DNA of 64,000 bases from Ooceraea biroi (Eukaryota > Arthropoda > Insecta > Hymenoptera > Formicidae). The DNA is taken from positions 13,036,874 through 13,100,873 of the forward strand of contig NC_039512.1 in the NCBI RefSeq assembly GCF_003672135.1, in the 5' to 3' direction. Shown here piece after piece: positions 12,701 through 22,767 of the stretch. Every line of letters begins with the position of its first letter. The first letter of the stretch is position 1. The notes beneath the pieces are model-generated. The model saw only the letters and a program-made list of their open reading frames with translations, was not told the origin of the DNA and searched no databases. Made by a program: the position numbers and the translations under genes.

Positions 12701-13471
12701 CATGGGCTCACCCGAGACGGACTGCTGGTATCTTTACACTCTGATCCGCGACAAGCCGCTGCAGGATCCTCCGGAACCTGATCAGACTCTGGAGATACTT
12801 ATGACACACCTGGATCCAGATGTAATGTCCATCTTCACCAGAGATGTTTGCTCGTCTGCTGATGAGGCGACGATGAAGTCGGGGATCGATAAGCTCATCC
12901 CCAGCATGATGATAGATGACTTCCTGTTCGAGCCATGCGGATACTCGATGAACGGAGTATCAAAGAATGTAAGTGAAATTTTCTGAATGATTTTTCGTAA
13001 TTTTCACATTTTAACTGTAAACTTGAAAAACAAATATTCTTCTGTGAGATAGCAATCGTCGCTCTTATAAATATTTCGCGAAACATGAATACATGCTATC
13101 TTGATTATCGATTTATTCATCAGGATGCGCTATTACCTTCTCTATTTTTTTTCTTTTTTCTTCAGGGCAGTTACATGACGATCCACATCACGCCAGAGCC
13201 TGAATTCTCGTACGTCTCGTTCGAATGCAACGTGCCAGAAGCGTCGTACGACGAGATAATCCGTCGCGTGCTCAACACCTTCAAACCGGGCAAATTCGTG
13301 GTGACCATCTTCGCGAACAAGCAATCTGCGGCGGCGAATTGCCCGCGCGATCTCGAGAAGCGGACCGGTTACCTGAACCGCTCCGGCGACTGGCTGCGCA
13401 CCGACGTGCAGTACTGCCGCTTCCCGAACTACGATCTGATCTGCGCCTTCTTCTCGCGTTTCCCGAGCTGA
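3774..13471 (+). CDS. SamDC: S-adenosylmethionine decarboxylase proenzyme
   Basis: This pyruvoyl enzyme decarboxylates S-adenosylmethionine to supply aminopropyl groups for spermidine and spermine synthesis in the cytosol. Exons: 3774-3904, 6510-6596, 11525-11651, 12344-12446, 12685-12968, 13166-13471; 345 residues against 334 in human AMD1. The start ATG opens a short acidic leader followed by FFEGVEKLLEIWF, with the two conserved Glu at residues 16 and 19. The self-cleavage site LSE|SSMF falls at E74/S75, S75 becoming the pyruvoyl group. C89 in ILKTCGTT matches human Cys82. GEAYCMG, DQTLEILM, PCGYSMNG, TIHITPEPEFSYVSFE and FKPGKFV follow in order. All essential residues I can check are present, so the gene looks functional. 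Introns 1 and 2 are large (2.6 and 4.9 kb) and carry repeats. Related: no upstream ATG lies in the 460 bases before the start, and the stop codon is followed by a long in-frame open stretch. Confidence 0.96.
4677..5000. mobile_element. palindromic MITE-like element in SamDC intron 1
   Basis: The ends are inverted copies: AAAGCGGGTTCTA near 4678 and TTAGAACCCGTTT near 4987. Inside lie nested inverted repeats. GGCCCGGTTGCTTAACTTTA at 4703-4722 pairs imperfectly with 4781-4822, which ends GCAACCGGGCC. A second palindrome (ATTGATCACAGTCGAT with ATCGACTGTGACTGGTCAAT) spans about 4879-4935. There is no coding capacity. A clear target-site duplication was not found. Confidence 0.6.
4835..4871 (+). 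repeat. (TTTAAGC)n heptamer repeat inside the MITE-like element
   Basis: About five head-to-tail copies of TTTAAGC; a further shorter run of the same unit lies at about 4976-4988, near the right end. Confidence 0.75.
6065..6895. repeat. diverged direct repeat around SamDC exon 2
   Basis: A segment at about 6069-6160 (GATTCAAAGGGAAGAAAGAT, GGCTTTAATAT, CTAGAAATTTCGAGCTTC) recurs in broken form at about 6726-6895. The two copies flank exon 2 of SamDC. They look like fragments of one dispersed element or a local duplication; no coding potential is seen. Confidence 0.45.
7755..7809 (+). repeat. GA-rich tract in SamDC intron 2
   Basis: Purine tract of GAGAGAAAGG and GAGAGA units, lying in a locally GC-rich part of the intron (about 7650-7930). 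GAGA-type tracts can be regulatory in insects, but nothing further supports that here. Confidence 0.4.
8728..9253. mobile_element. long fold-back (inverted-repeat) element in SamDC intron 2
   Basis: Left arm about 8728-8957 and right arm about 9025-9253 are reverse complements over roughly 230 bases, clearly high but not perfect identity by eye. Both ends read GTGACAAGATA / TATCTTGTCAC. Matching internal stretches include AAATATTTAACTCGAGATAT and AAGGATCACTGACACA on the left, found complemented on the right. The spacer of about 70 bases holds TA and GA runs. There is no ORF, and no clean target duplication. It is either a non-autonomous fold-back transposon or a hairpin-RNA locus. Confidence 0.8.
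9366..9493. repeat. short imperfect inverted repeat
   Basis: Left arm about 9366-9401 (GAATTCAAATATCAAA...TTCGACC) pairs with right arm about 9461-9493 (GGATCGAAACATTTGATATC...AATTCATG), loop about 60 bases. Lies close to the larger fold-back element in the same intron. Confidence 0.55.
9959..9994. repeat. perfect 16-bp hairpin with 4-nt loop
   Basis: AATACTATAATAAGCA, loop TATT, then the exact reverse complement TGCTTATTATAGTATT. Short and AT-rich; in SamDC intron 2. Confidence 0.85.
10185..10210 (+). repeat. (AAAG)n microsatellite
   Basis: About six AAAG units in an AT-rich stretch of SamDC intron 2. Confidence 0.9.
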
Positions 13472-14206
13472 GGGTTCAAGGACGCTTCATTTGTCTCGCA
13501 ACCCGAGGCCAATGAAGCGCACTCCATCCCCCTTTCCTCCCTTTGTCGCTCTCCCCGGGATCACCATTGTGACATCGACTCGATGACGAATCCGAAGAGC
13601 GGCGACAAGGAGTTCTCCTCCCCCGTGCAGCCCCATTCCCTTTCTGTTGCTCCTCAGAGCCGCAGTAATGTTTCCGAGATCCCAAAGGGCGCAGATGCGG
13701 TTCGCTCGGCGTCATCGCCGCAGTTGATGGCCACGAAGCTGCCGCGATCCAAAGTGTATCGTAAAACATCCCTCAAGTGCGAGATCGACGTCGGTAACGG
13801 CGATGGCGGCAGCGACGACGCTTACCAAAGAAAAAGTGTCGTGCGGTACGTGAGCGCTGTCGCGGAGAAGAAGCAGAAGAGGAGGAGCCTCACGGGGAAG
13901 GAAACCGACGCAATTGCCAGGAGCGAGAATACCAAGTGGAATCCCGAACATGTCCACATCACGTGTAATCCGCTATCGACGCCGTATCCGTACTCAACGC
14001 CGTCAGCGACGACGACCACGACCACGACAGCCACCACCGTCACCACCGCCAGCAAGACGACTACGGTAGAGCGTGACGAAGAGCCCAAGAGTCGCACCTG
14101 TGGCAGCTTCTTACCCATACTCGCGCTGATCCCGCAGTCAGTAATCAGCTTTCAATATCTCAGCCCGAAAATGAAGTTCTCGTGGTGGCGGAACAAGATC
14201 TCGTGA
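13472..14206 (+). other. in-frame open extension after the SamDC stop (possible readthrough product or downstream ORF)
   Basis: After the TGA at 13469-13471 the same frame is open for 244 codons, up to the stop ending at 14206. The first ATG in it is at 13583, giving a 207-residue ORF if initiated separately. The predicted peptide is polar, with basic patches (EKKQKRR), a Thr-rich run near residues 140-160 of the ORF, and a hydrophobic segment near the end (FLPILALIPQSVISF). I recognise no domain. The region is GC-rich, which lowers stop density, so chance remains possible. It lies in what should be the 3' UTR. Its status as coding is inference. Confidence 0.35.
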
Positions 14207-15119
14207 AGACACGCGTAGACGCCCACCGTCGTCGCCACCGCCGCCGCCGACGTTGCGCGTCGCGACCTTTTCATGAGGAGACATGCCTCTTTTACCTCGT
14301 AGCGAGCTCTCTCTTTCTCCGTTTCTCTGCTTATGTATCTCTGTCTCTCTCTGTCTCTCTCCCCCCCCTCTCTCCCTCTCTCTCTTCCTGTCTACACTTA
14401 TCTGCCTCACTTCCGGCCAGTCTTCATCAATTAGAGGAATCCCGAAAGCGTCGTCCACTCGCGAGTTTAATCGCGTTGACGCTCGCATTAATTAATTGTA
14501 ACTTTTCAAGTCTCATTGTATCGTCGAGAAGATGCATGTACCGGAATAACGCCAGCATCTGTCGAAACGACTGGACGGCGTTTTTAAGTAATCACGATAG
14601 CTCTCTGACGAGTCGTCACGAGGTTTGATTCCGCAATTCCTAATGATTCCGAATCAAGAATGCCGGAACGTTCAAGAAATTAATCGAGAACCTTGGGATT
14701 TGCCAAGGAACTAGGCTGACTTTCTACACAGAGCGTTGTAACTTTTATAACACTTCGCGAAGAAGACTCTGTCAGTTCACGAACCAGACACGACTTCGTG
14801 CTTATTATACGTGTACATGGAATTTCGCGCGTCGTCGGATCCTCTAGTCGGTCGAAGTTCCTTCCTCGTACAATGTGTTTTAAGGCACCTTGTAATCCTT
14901 CGAGAATCCGTTCAGAGAGAACATTGTATTCTAGTTCATGTAGTCCCGCGCTCTAAGCAGAAACATCCTCCTGGATGTTCCGGGATTGAGACTTTATTTC
15001 GCAGTCAGGTCGAGCAATCACGTTAACGATACGTTCTCGCATTTACGCTCGTTCCTACGTTTTCATTTTTTTCTTTTTTGGTCAAAAGAAATAAATATTC
15101 CAGATCCCCTCTTTCCCTC

Positions 15120-15390
15120 CTAGAGTACCTAAGTGACGCAAAAATTCTATAATCCAAGAATCTAAAGACCGTAGAACCTAAAGATCCACAGTTCCTAGAA
15201 TCTAACACCCAACGATCCAAAGACCTTAGAATCTAAGTACGCAAAGATCTTAGTACGTAAGGATTCAGAGATCTTACAATTTTAAGGAGGCATTCAACGT
15301 CGTAGAAATGTAAGGATCCAGGCTATCTCGCAGAATGCAAGATCCAACAAAATCGAGCATTCAAAGATTCTAGAATTTAAGAGCACGGAA
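15120..15390 (+). repeat. degenerate minisatellite in SamDC 3' region
   Basis: Many imperfect copies of a short unit close to CTTAGAATCTAAAGATCC occur, for example AATCTAAAGACC, ACCTAAAGATCC, CCTTAGAATCTAAG and GATTCTAGAATTTAAG. Unit spacing is irregular, about 15-25 bases. Confidence 0.5.
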
Positions 15391-16262
15391 GAGAAACATT
15401 AAAAATCTCTAAGCGTCTAATGATCACACATGACATCCCCCCGGCGAATTGGATTTCTTTTTGGCGAAAGTATGAGAGAGATGAGCATCATTGTTAACGA
15501 TCTTTTCTTTCGAGATCCACACTCGAGAGTGAAATGCGAAAAGCATCGACGAGAATTTCGTTTACGCAAGATCGAAGGCACAACGAGGAGAAAAAAAAAA
15601 AGAAAAAGTGGCTGCGTACTTTGGCGATCAATTGTCGACTTGAACCGTCGAAGCAACAATCGCTCGAGACGCACCAGAAAATCACACAGATTCTGTCGTC
15701 TATTTTGTCATATGCTGTAATCAACATTATCGCATAGAGTTATACGAGAGGAAGAGGACGACGAGATCGACCTCTCTCTCTCGTCGGATCCCTCCGCTGA
15801 ATCATCATTGAAGAAAAATTAAAAGATCCCGTTATCGTATCGATGAACCGTCAGTACCGCGTCGACGTAGAAGTAAATCACGAGAGCGAGACCGATCAGA
15901 CAGTCGTCGGTGCTGACTAATTGAGACATTGCGTTTATACATTTTTTTGTCGCTTTTCGTTGCTATCACGTTCAGTTAGAGGCCATCAACGAGAAAAGAT
16001 GATGAGCGGTGCACACCCGCCCGCACAAGAGAGTGAGTCTCGCGATTGAGTTGTTACACGAGTTACATCACCGATCGACAGTTCGATGGATCTCCGTTTC
16101 TCGCTGCATTTTCGGTTCGTTCAATTGGCGATCCTGGTTTCTCTTTTCCTTTTTTCCCCTATTTTTTTACGGAATCGTACGACGATGACCTGTTGCCGTT
16201 ACAACAGTGGGATTGTCAAGTCTCTTGCCAAGCAATCCCGCCTCTTGTATGTTTCCGATTTT

Positions 16263-16268
16263 AATAAA
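16263..16268 (+). terminator. possible proximal poly(A) signal of SamDC
   Basis: AATAAA followed about 25 bases later by the GT/T-rich stretch GTGGTCTTTTATTTTATTTT. Would give a 3' UTR of about 2.8 kb. Confidence 0.4.
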
Positions 16269-16906
16269 TCATTTTCATAAACACGCATTTCCCGTGGTCT
16301 TTTATTTTATTTTTTGTCGAATTACCTTCTCCTGTTTTTTTACCTTAATTTTTTAAAAGATCGTTGTGGATATCGATTGATTGAGTTACCTCGCGCGATC
16401 ATTCTCCGAATTGCGATCGGTCAGCAACGAGGAGATTGCAAAGTCATCGTGACTCGATCAAGCAAACTTGCAAAGTTGCAAAATTGCGGCGGAAAGCCTG
16501 TTGCTATACTAGCATTTTATGTAGAAATTGTAATCAGATTTGGTTTCATTTTCGGCAATGTTTTGTTACGCAAATTTCAATCTTTATTATTTTTACTAAA
16601 TAATTTATATAGTTATTTTATATTCTTGTCATTGATCGTTAGATCCATAATTCAACGAGTTCTATCAGTTAGATGAATAAGATGAAACGGTGTGCGATAA
16701 TAAGATATAAGCGCGATTAACGAGAGAGTACAAATAATTAATCGATATAAAGGATTTAATTGATAGCGATGTCGAAACACGATAGAGAAGAAGAAAAAGA
16801 AAAATACACTATAACACACCGTGGAGTGCTTTTTGAAGCATTACTATTCGTTGCTAATAGATCACTGTTGCATGCTAAACTAAATTTGTGTAAAATATAT
16901 CTATGA

Positions 16907-16912
16907 AATAAA
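16907..16912 (+). terminator. possible distal poly(A) signal of SamDC
   Basis: AATAAA with GCAGGTGTCA downstream, placed only about 190 bases from the poly(A) signal of the opposing TMIE gene (AATAAA on the minus strand at 17102-17107). The two genes would therefore end tail to tail. Confidence 0.45.
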
Positions 16913-17221
16913 GATTATATTTAGTCAATGCAGGTGTCATACATGATTTATTGCCCATCACTTGTCGCTTAAATTGACATCAACCTCTTTCTAAAATTCT
17001 TAATTTTGCACCCTTTTTCAGCTCTTTCTTTACATTGAAGTTGAACTAAAATTAAATTGAAGGATACGTTTCATTAATTTATTATTCCGTTTCTTCATTG
17101 CTTTATTTCTTCACCTCTCCGTTTCTTTTTTCCCTCGATCTTAAAGTTAAATCTTAAAGTTATATGTGCAACAAGAATGCAAGAACATGACGCATACATT
17201 ATTATAACTCGCGAGAGATCG

Positions 17222-18100
17222 TTAGATCATGGCACTGAATTCCGCTTGTTCGCGTGAGCTGAAACGCACCCGGGTTCCGCCAAACACGGCGTTGAACCTG
17301 GATCGAAAGCCACGTTGAGCGTTCCGCTGTGCCATTTCCGCACACTCCTTCGCTATCGCGGGGTCCCCGTCGAACTCGTTCCGGATTCTATCCAGAGCTG
17401 CGGAAAGCAAATATGTTTAGCTTCCACAATCGTAAACATTTCCAGATTTTATCAAGATTTTATAATAAATAGGAAGGCATGAAATAGGCTTTATCTTAAC
17501 CGAATAGATAAATCTATTTGTTTTGGTCGAGGAATTCCTAATAAAATATAAATGAAATGATAAATGATCTCTTGATTACCGAGTCACACATAAAATCCAT
17601 AGACTTTTCTCGTATGAAATTATATATTTATATTACAATAATATTACTATATTCATTATTTACTGTTAGATTGCACGCATCCTACATGCCTTGTCCTTTG
17701 TTTCCAGTTTAGACCATCGCGAACTTATTATTCTCAATTCTGGAACTCTTCGCGCGAAAGTCGCATTACCTTTCTGCAGATCCATCTCGTCCATATCCTT
17801 ATTATTAATTTTTGAAAGCTCGCGTCGGAACTTTCTAGTAATCTTCTTGCGAATGTAGTCCGCCTCGATCTCCTGCTTTGTGCGGGGCACGCGGAAGCGG
17901 ATGCAACAGCACAGTCCGACGATGATGGTCAGCAGGATGGAGAGAACGATGGCGGCAAACTGCCAGACACGAATACCCAGGAACACTTCTTTCTCCCACA
18001 GTTGCGTGTCCTCGATGCAGTCGTCGGACCTCACCGAGGCTTCGCTCCATGAGCACGGAAACACGGACGAACTGCTCGTTGCAACCGTCGTCTCCTCCAT
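17222..18100 (-). CDS. Tmie: TMIE-like transmembrane protein (mechanotransduction complex)
   Basis: TMIE is an accessory subunit of TMC mechanotransduction channels in vertebrate hair cells and nematode touch neurons. Two exons on the minus strand, 18100-17770 and 17397-17222, join in phase 1 through GTAATG/CCGCAG and give 168 residues (human TMIE 156). Residues 1-45 are Ser/Asp-rich and presumably extracellular. One membrane segment lies at about 46-66 (VWQFAAIVLSILLTIIVGL). Then comes a CCC cluster and the family signature RFRVPRTKQEIEADYIRKK at about 68-86, directly comparable to the vertebrate RVPRT+KEIEARY motif. The second exon encodes a 58-residue tail unlike the Lys-rich vertebrate tail. 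The first ATG is used; no cleavable signal peptide precedes it, so an upstream exon cannot be excluded. A minus-strand AATAAA lies at 17102-17107. Confidence 0.82.
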
Positions 18101-19646
18101 CGCGCTAACGCACGTTCAAGTTCCAAAAGTCCCGAAAATAAAGTTTGCACAATTTTAACTTCTTGCAAAAAGGTGTTTTAATTTTGCGATCTGCAACGTC
18201 GAAATGAAATTAATCAACTAACGAGGAAGCAAAGTGACGCAAAACACGGTTCCGACCCAAGGACCCAGATTGTAGTAGCGAACTGTGCAAAGGCCCTAAA
18301 TTTTTGGCTTTTTTTACGTAACGAGTAACGAGTGCTAACTATTGCGTTGACTGGAGTCGTTGCGCACGTATCGATGCATATTCACCCTCGGGAAGATACC
18401 TCTGACTGACGGAGAGATTCACGGCGGTGTCGGAGCCTGGGTGTGGTTTTGCTTAATTGGACACGACACGTTCGGACACTCCCTATTTGACGCTGCTTAC
18501 TGATTACAGATCGATACCAGAAGGTGTAGGAGTAGACTCTCTCTCTCTGTAGACTGTTAATGTCGTTTTATTATCTCTCTCTCTCTCTCTCTCTCTCACA
18601 ATAATCGAATGTATAGTCGTTAATTAGACAATAAAAGTATCGAAAAGGGAAACAATCATGCTATTTAACAATGTCTGTTTGTTCCGACGATCTGTTCGAC
18701 CGAGTTTGAAGTCGCGATGCGGAATAAAGAGATTAGTTTAATCGTTACCTTTTCCATATATTGAATCTTAATTATTTTAGTAGTAACGGCATTACTGTTC
18801 CGACGGTCTGGATAATGTTGCCCCCATGAAATTTCGCAACGTGACGACGTGAAATCACCGACGTGCACGTTTGCTTGACAGTTCAAATATCGTTCGTTTG
18901 AACCGTCAAACAAGTCGAACGTGTATCTTCACGTTCATGGTCGTTTCACGTGATTTCACTTTGAGGGCATCATTACAACTAATCTGTATGTCAATGTACT
19001 CGCTCGGAGCGTCGGATGCAGTTCAGAGTGTTGGCATAACGCATGATAAATCGTTCAAGTAACAACCGACGTAATACGAGCAGCCGAATCCGAGTTTCAG
19101 CGGTGCTATATTTGAATTGAATCCTAGATCACTGTTTTAAGATCGCCGTAACGTTAGCAGAGTGACTGTCAACTATCGGTACACACACACACAGACAGAC
19201 AGGTGTGACTTGGACATCCTCGAATGTCCTCTCGCCGGATAGAATTGACCGTCGCGTTGAGTGAGTCGAAAACTCCTGCTCGATTTCTCTCTTTCCTCGC
19301 AACATCACTCAATGCGACGCTACATATTTCCTAAATATACGGCATTGTTCGAAGGTTCGAAGCACTCGCCGACAGCGCACGGCGACCCGAACGATGTCTC
19401 GAAGGAAAGTTTCCCTCGCAAGATGGTCGATATTTCCGACCGCAATCCGCACAATCTTCGCACAATGATCTTCCGCTCTCTATTTCTCTCCTTAGCGTTA
19501 GCACTTTCGACTTCGCCACACGCTGCTCATTCTTTCCTGATGAATGTCCGTCCTCTGTAAGAGATTGTAAGCTTGAGTAAACATCGCATCAAGTTTCAAG
19601 GCAATGTCCCAAGGCAATATTTTTTTACAGAATAATTAAAATAATC
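18101..19646. other. TMIE-ARPC2 intergenic region
   Basis: TMIE is read away from this stretch and the ARPC2 3' end enters it from the right. It contains a CT microsatellite (about 18537-18597), an imperfect hairpin (18864-18916) and a short CA/GA run near 19180. No ORF with protein-like features is seen. The stretch just right of 18100 should hold the TMIE promoter. Confidence 0.5.
18537..18597 (+). repeat. (CT)n microsatellite, interrupted
   Basis: Two CT runs (about 18537-18549 and 18573-18597) separated by unique sequence. Confidence 0.85.
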
Positions 19647-19786
19647 TTTATTGATTTGATTTTATATACATATAAAGACTAGATAAAACTTACATAAAAA
19701 GACTTTTAAAAGAGTGATTTAAGAAATGTGAAAATTACAAATTAAATTAATCATTTACAATACATTAATTATTTTATGCGAAATAA

Positions 19787-21692
19787 TCAATCCGATACAT
19801 ACGTGATAGTCTTCTTCTCGGTGTTTTTGGACTGAGATCTCGCTCTGTTCAGCACTTTGAGAAAGTCCGTCGTCTTTGTACGCATTCTCGAATGAATGTA
19901 GACCTTACTGCACTTAATGTGGTAATGCAAGTAATTCCTAAACATGTGTATCAAGTCGATAGTGTTGTCGCGAGCCTCTCGATTGGTGTGACGTGGGAAT
20001 AGCACTGCGAGATAAAAATTATATTAGGAAGATATGAACCCGAGGACTGCCGCGCGTCCTCCACTACTCGAGTAATACAAAATTATATAATAAATGTCAG
20101 ATGTCCAGATCTATGTTTTTTCCAAGATAATTTAACATTAAACCTCAAAGAACCAACAATAATCTTTAGAAACTTGTCTAAAAAGGAAATTCAGTTTAGC
20201 ATATGCTTGAAGGTGAAGAATTTAAGTAATCCTCCCTTACCGAACGTGATGTAGCCGATGCAGTCTCCGACCGCCGCCTCGGAATCCTGCAACTCCAACG
20301 GTGGCTCACGATGATTAAACAGCACCTGCGGAGCGGTATGGCTCGCCCGTCTGCCCTCCTTTAATTCTTGAAGAAACAGCTTGCCGATCACCATGTCGTC
20401 CTCGTCCTTAAATATTGTGCTGAACACTACCGTGACTCTGTCGCTCTTAGCCTCCACGTACCTTAAGAAATATTAATATTAATAGCAAGTTAATAATGTT
20501 AACAATCGACGTGTTTCTTACATCGTCTCCTCGTCGCGGTATTGAATGACAGCCCTCTTTTGCACTGGCCTGCCTGGAGAGTCGCAGTATTCCTCCTGAA
20601 AGTCAAAGTACTTCTCAAAGACGCTGGCGAAGCAGTGCCTCTTCAGCAGAGCAACTTTCCTCACTAACGCCTCCCAATCCTCAGGTAATTTCTCTAAATC
20701 TATGAGCACCGATACATTGTAGCCTGTAAAAATGACAGACAATTTGAAACAATTAATAATTTTTACTTCTATACGTACAAAAATGCAAAATAATTAAAAC
20801 AAAGTTCTAACCACTCTCTGGCGCAATGAGATGAGACCCGTACTCCCGTTTGAGCAGTTCGTCCGCACCATGCTCTTGCAATTGTTTATAAAATTTGAGC
20901 AGGATACTTATCTGTAATGAAAGGCATATTAACAATAATTAAAGTTTGTTCCACCAGGATAATTAAACAATTAAAACTCTCCTTTAATTGACCACACTGC
21001 CAATGTATTAATAATCAGGATAACACAAAACTCATATGATAAAGTACTGATAAAATAAAGAAAATATAAAAAGACACGTTCTAAATATACTGAATCAAAC
21101 TCCATAGGTATTATTTCAACAAATAACATGAAAAATTCATCTCAAGGAACGTGTGCTCACCCTAAGCTTCGACTTGTCTCCACTAAGGTTTGAAATGTGA
21201 AATAGCACCCCATCAAAGTCCGCTATGACAACATCTGTCGACTCTTGCTTGTGCCTTCAAGAAAAACATACATACATTACTAGATAATAATAATAGTAAT
21301 ACCGAGATTACTAACTCGGTGAGATTTTTCGCAACGCAACGGATAGATAGATGATGGGAAAACGCGTTTCATGCTCTATATGGCTCCACGCTAGTCTCCG
21401 GATAAAAAGTGTGAGGTGAAGCGCGAAGAAATGTGATCAAAGGGCCGATGATAAACTCGCTGGTAGATTCGAAGGTGAGAATCTCTCTCCAGAGAAATAA
21501 ATGTGGCGATGGACACCGCCCCGGCGCCACATCCTCCGGGATGAGGTTATGTGCCGAGATAAGGCACGGGTCAGGATGTTCCCGTGCGTGGAAGACCGCG
21601 CGCACGCGAGCCGCTTACCCCGACAAGGCATTCTTGATTTTGTTCGTTAACGTTTCCTCGAGTATCCTGTTGTGTATCTCAAGCAGAATCAT
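19787..21692 (-). CDS. Arpc2: Actin-related protein 2/3 complex subunit 2 (p34)
   Basis: ARPC2 is a scaffold subunit of the Arp2/3 complex, which nucleates branched actin filaments in the cytoplasm; with ARPC4 it contacts the mother filament. Six minus-strand exons: 21692-21619, 21254-21161, 20911-20812, 20723-20522, 20461-20241, 20004-19787. They give 302 residues, against 300 in human. The start is certain: the first exon encodes the near-universal MILLE...NRI.EETL. Then ADFDGVLFHISN, GADELLKREYGS, GYNVSVLIDLE, HCFASVFEKYFDFQEE, DRVTVVFSTIFKDEDD, GRRASHTAPQVLFNHREPP and LFPRHTN...HYHIKCSKVYIHSRMR follow in the expected order and phase. No lesion is seen. The last residues, ending TITYVSD, differ from human, as is common. 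A minus-strand AATAAA at 19647-19652 fits a short 3' UTR. Confidence 0.97.
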
Positions 21693-22767
21693 GATTCTCG
21701 CGCCTGGCAAGGAGAGCCGCGTCAGATGTGGTGCGTAACGATAACGATAATCCGTTCGCCGTGAACAGATCGCGGCGGATTTGTCATCCGGGTGTCGTTG
21801 ACGCCGCTGACTAATGTCCGAAGTCCGAACACGTAGGACAACGATGACGGTTCGCTTGGTTGGTAAAGTAAGTCGCGCACTGTCGACTTACCTGCGATGG
21901 ATAATAACGAAGTTTATTGTCGGTAATGTAAATCACAATGTTTCTTTTTTGTTCTAAATGAAGCCGCTTGTCCAAGTTTGGCAGTCATAGCATGTTTCTT
22001 CTCTTTCAGCATCTCCTAATTTTTTAAGCATCGTCGTTTAGCCCGTATTTTGTTATTCAGTATTAATAATTGATAACAATGATAACAATTGATTCTTTTC
22101 TTGTTCAACATTTGGTAAGTATAAACTTTAATATTAAGAATAAGCTTTGCGATTACCGACAGTAAATGGAACAATTAGGATGATGTTTGTCTAATTGTTA
22201 TTATATAATCAATTTTTTATTTCGATAATATGATAAAAAGGTTATGTAAGATTAATAAACTATATCATATTCTTTATCGTGATAAAGTTCTCGATTCGTT
22301 GGTAACATATAGGTATTTATCACAATTCGTGCATATACGACTATCTTCATCGTATATTTACCTAATAAAAGAATTAATTTCTCGTGGCCTCCATCTTCGT
22401 CTAACACGATTCAATACGCAATCATTTCTATTGGAGCATTGTTAAATACTTTTCGAAGTGAACTCATCGCTTGAAATGAAATAACCAAACAAAAGACAAT
22501 AAATAATCAAAACAAATAATCGGATTTTATTATTAGTAATTTCATTAGTAATTTTTGTACAAATGTTAACAATTTTAGTACAATTCTAGAGAGAGAAATT
22601 TTTTATAATTACAAAACAAGGTTTTCAATAAAAATATACACACGCGCTTACATCTAAATGATGAATTTAACGCTCTTCGAATGCATTGTATTTTAATTGC
22701 TCAATTAATGACGATCGATCGAATGCCTGATAATTGATCAAACAACGTGCCTTGAATGGCCTAAATA
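21693..22767. other. ARPC2-JHBP intergenic region
   Basis: Should contain the ARPC2 promoter (from 21693 rightward, moderately CpG-rich to about 21900) and the 3' UTR of the JHBP-family gene (from 22767 leftward; minus-strand AATAAA near 22525-22530). The middle is AT-rich with no ORF I would defend. Confidence 0.45.

Larger units (their letters stand above)
14207..16930 (+). other. SamDC 3' UTR / downstream region, no gene seen
   Basis: CT-rich at about 14300-14400, a degenerate repeat at 15120-15390, and two poly(A) candidates (16263-16268 and 16907-16912). ORFs here on either strand are short and compositionally like non-coding DNA. Confidence 0.45.

Noticed and set aside
19261..19560. 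99-codon plus-strand ORF between TMIE and ARPC2
   Set aside because: Begins with a non-ATG codon and shows no family resemblance or splice context.
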